A DNA stretch of 64,000 nt, taken from contig JAFUDQ010000012.1 in NCBI GenBank assembly GCA_017459075.1, positions 62,001 through 126,000 on the forward strand. Direction: 5' to 3'. This document shows, piece after piece, positions 62,104 to 64,000 of this stretch. The position numbers and the translations under genes were made by a program. The notes beneath the pieces are model-generated. The model ran no database searches, was not told the DNA's origin, and was given only the letters and a program-made list of their open reading frames with translations. The first letter of the stretch is position 1, and every line of letters starts with the position of its first letter. Source of the DNA: Bacteroidales bacterium (lineage in GTDB: Bacteria > Bacteroidota > Bacteroidia > Bacteroidales > UBA932).

Positions 62104-63873
62104 ATGAAAAAGAAATTATACACTCTTGCTATTGCTGCCCTCTCAGTATTCGGTCTTAGCAGCTGCGATGACTTTTTGGATCTGAAACCTATGGACAGCA
62201 ACTCCGATGCCACCAACTGGACTTCCGTAGCGTCCCTCGAAACTTACTCTTGGAAGTTTTACGGCTACCTTAGCGAGCTCAGCTACGGCAGCGGTTGGAC
62301 ACGTGGCCAGTATCATTCAGAAGAGCTGTGCGACGACTATTCTACAGAGACATTCTCTGAATTCACAAAGAATGTTCCCAACTCTTCAGGCGTTTGGAAT
62401 ACCAACTATGACAGAATCCGCGAGGCTAACATTCTCCTTAACAGGGTTGACAGGGTTCCCGGAATTTCCGAGGCTGATGCAAACCACTGGAAAGGCGTAG
62501 CACGCTTCTTCCGCGCCCTCTATCATTTCAACCTTGTCAAGACTTACGGCGATGTCGTTTGGATTGACGACGAGATTGATTTCTCCAAAGAGGAGAACGT
62601 GAAACGTTCACGTGATTCACGTATTACCGTTGTTGACAACATCGTTGCAGACCTCCAGTTTGCAGCCGACAACTGCTATGCTCCCGCAAAGGCTGGCGTC
62701 AACACAGTAAATAACATGGTTGCTAACGCTCTCCTTTCACGCGTAGCCCTCTTTGAGGCTGCATGGGAGAAGTATCACAATGTAAGTGGCGGTCATCCCG
62801 AGACCTTCTACAACGCTGCAAAGACTGCTGCAAAGAAGGTTATCGACAGCGGCAACTATGAGATTGGCAACGACTACAAGAACATGTACACCTCCCTTTC
62901 CCTCGCTGGCAACAAGGAAGTTCTTCTTTACAAGATTTACACCCTTGCTAACGTAAACGGTGGAAAGATTACTGAGGCTCATGCCCAGTATGGATGGGTT
63001 GACTCTTCAACTCCTACATGGGGTCTTACCAAGAGCGCAATGGAGAACTATACAAACGCTGACGGTATTCCCGTTCACATGTATGCTTACTCCGATGCAA
63101 GCATGAACGATGTATTCAGCAACAGGGACGCTCGTCTTACTGCTACTGTTTACGATCAGATTCTCCCTATTTCTGAGACTGCATGGGATTACGGTATCAT
63201 CTCTACAACTGGTTACTGGACATTCAAGTTCCTCCCTCTTGAGAGAAGGGCACAGATGGAGGCCAACAACAGCTGGAACGCTCCTTCAAATGATACTGAC
63301 GGTCCTATCTTCCAGTATTCAGAGGTTCTTCTTAACTATGCCGAGGCTTGCGCCGAGCTTGGACAGATTACCCAGAACGATCTTGATTTTTCTGTTAACA
63401 AGCTCCGTACAAATCACGGACATATTCCTGCTCTTACCCTTGCCGGAACAACAGGTTGCTCTGTTGGCGGAACTACCATTACCAAGGATGCACACGATCC
63501 CGCAGCTAATGTTCTCCTTCAGGAGATTCGCCGCGAGCGCCGCAGCGAGCTCATGTGCGACGGCTTCCGTCACGCTGACCTCATGAGGTGGGCTCTTGGA
63601 AAGAACCTTGATACCAAGGAGAATCCCGATGGTTATCTTGGTGCTTCTGTAACCGCTCTTCAGGAGTATGCAGGTAAAGTTTCCGCATCTTGGAGCACAG
63701 TTCAGAATAAGAACTTCTTCCTTAATGGCTACAAGTCCCCTTATAACACTTCAGCTGTTAACGCAGGTGGTACTACCGTAGACCGTACATGGAATGACAA
63801 GTATTATCTTGAGCCTATTCCTGCCGGACAGATTCTCCTTGACGAGAACCTTGGCCAGAACCCTGGTTGGTAA
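62104..63873 (+). CDS. SusD/RagB-family lipoprotein, pair 2
   Basis: A 589-residue SusD-like surface lipoprotein. The start MKKKLYTLAIAALSVFGLSSC (Cys21) at ATG 62104 gives a clean lipoprotein signal. An in-frame ATG at 62080 would add eight residues. CDDFLDLKPMDSNSD is the typical mature N terminus. TPR-type helices include FFRALYHFNLVKTYGDVVWI (the canonical YGDVP-like motif) and QYSEVLLNYAEACAELGQI. The C terminus has EIRRERRSELMCDGFRHADLMRW, the RagB/SusD signature, and ends YYLEPIPAGQILLDENLGQN, also a family hallmark. It pairs with the SusC upstream. A terminator follows 22 nt after the stop. Confidence 0.95.
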   Translation: MKKKLYTLAIAALSVFGLSSCDDFLDLKPMDSNSDATNWTSVASLETYSWKFYGYLSELSYGSGWTRGQYHSEELCDDYSTETFSEFTKNVPNSSGVWNTNYDRIREANILLNRVDRVPGISEADANHWKGVARFFRALYHFNLVKTYGDVVWIDDEIDFSKEENVKRSRDSRITVVDNIVADLQFAADNCYAPAKAGVNTVNNMVANALLSRVALFEAAWEKYHNVSGGHPETFYNAAKTAAKKVIDSGNYEIGNDYKNMYTSLSLAGNKEVLLYKIYTLANVNGGKITEAHAQYGWVDSSTPTWGLTKSAMENYTNADGIPVHMYAYSDASMNDVFSNRDARLTATVYDQILPISETAWDYGIISTTGYWTFKFLPLERRAQMEANNSWNAPSNDTDGPIFQYSEVLLNYAEACAELGQITQNDLDFSVNKLRTNHGHIPALTLAGTTGCSVGGTTITKDAHDPAANVLLQEIRRERRSELMCDGFRHADLMRWALGKNLDTKENPDGYLGASVTALQEYAGKVSASWSTVQNKNFFLNGYKSPYNTSAVNAGGTTVDRTWNDKYYLEPIPAGQILLDENLGQNPGW

Positions 63874-63894
63874 TAGTCTTTACTACTGATATTT

Positions 63895-63924
63895 GGCGGC
63901 TCCACTACGGGGCCGCCTTTTTTG
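63895..63924 (+). terminator. terminator after susD pair 2
   Basis: GGCGGC (63895-63900) pairs with GCCGCC (63912-63917), followed by a run of six Ts (63918-63923). Confidence 0.85.
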
Positions 63925-63937
63925 TTATTATTTTTAT

Positions 63938-63945
63938 TATCTTTG
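63938..63945 (+). promoter_or_regulatory. -7 element before the last gene
   Basis: TATCTTTG ends 7 nt before ATG 63953, so a transcript from it would be essentially leaderless. No -33 box at the right distance. Confidence 0.4.
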
Positions 63946-63952
63946 CTGCCCT

Positions 63953-64000
63953 ATGAAGCATCGACATATAATATATGGTATAATGGCGGCGGTGGCAATG
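63953..64000 (+). CDS. start of a gene cut by the window end
   Basis: An open frame runs from ATG 63953 to the end of the window: MKHRHIIYGIMAAVAM. The basic start followed by a hydrophobic run looks like a signal peptide or membrane anchor. Only 16 codons are present, so the product cannot be named. A TATCTTTG box directly upstream and the preceding terminator support a new transcription unit. Confidence 0.45.
   Translation, partial: MKHRHIIYGIMAAVAM

Overview
The window is a chromosomal segment of a Bacteroidales bacterium, probably an uncultured gut or rumen lineage. Evidence: two SusC/SusD pairs, STN-type TonB-dependent receptors beside DUF4249 lipoproteins, an Mfa/FimA-type fimbrial cluster, a GH109 glycosidase, many lipoproteins, weak Shine-Dalgarno signals, and repeated use of the Bacteroidetes promoter pattern TTTG - 19/20 nt - TAnnTTTG. 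I cannot name a genus. No rRNA, tRNA, CRISPR, prophage or transposase was seen.

Layout. 1-2164: end of a fimbrial operon (major fimbrillin, FimB/Mfa2-type anchor, accessory fimbrillin). 2205-2301: SRP RNA. 2338-5446: mnmA and a MalY/PatB lyase, convergent with cdd. 5507-8221 (minus): tsaD and a COG2509 flavoprotein. 8298-21975 (plus): eight tightly packed genes, tamB-rsmI-mtaB-MBL hydrolase followed by a four-gene outer-membrane module (module A). 22176-25875: divergent recQ and pckA, bracketed by a 59-bp inverted repeat. 25996-29576 (minus): nahK-GH109-galM, a compact N-acetylgalactosamine cassette with a perfect palindrome at its promoter. 29628-32589: htpG and a divergent HAD phosphatase. 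32646-43421 (minus): ompA, then uvrB, a RelA-type (p)ppGpp enzyme, mltG, a GH73 glucosaminidase, rnz and rpsA. 43758-52782 (plus): dipeptide epimerase and transglutaminase lipoprotein, then a second copy of the four-gene module (module B). 52908-63873: two divergent SusC/SusD pairs. 63953-64000: first codons of a further gene.

The most interesting content is the duplicated four-gene module: a small secreted protein of unknown family, an STN-plug-barrel TonB receptor, a DUF4249 lipoprotein, and a secreted protein with an MG2-like start and a plug-like end. Both copies keep the same order with almost no spacers. One sits behind the envelope gene tamB and the other behind peptide-handling genes, which suggests an envelope-located uptake or processing machine, possibly for peptides (inference).

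The second theme is repeat biology: a palindrome inside the mtaB reading frame, a 59-bp inverted pair, a 51-nt tandem array of hairpins, 35-nt tandem units, and a palindromic element placed just after the predicted transcription starts of htpG and the epimerase gene. Coordinates of promoters were read by eye and transcription starts are estimates.
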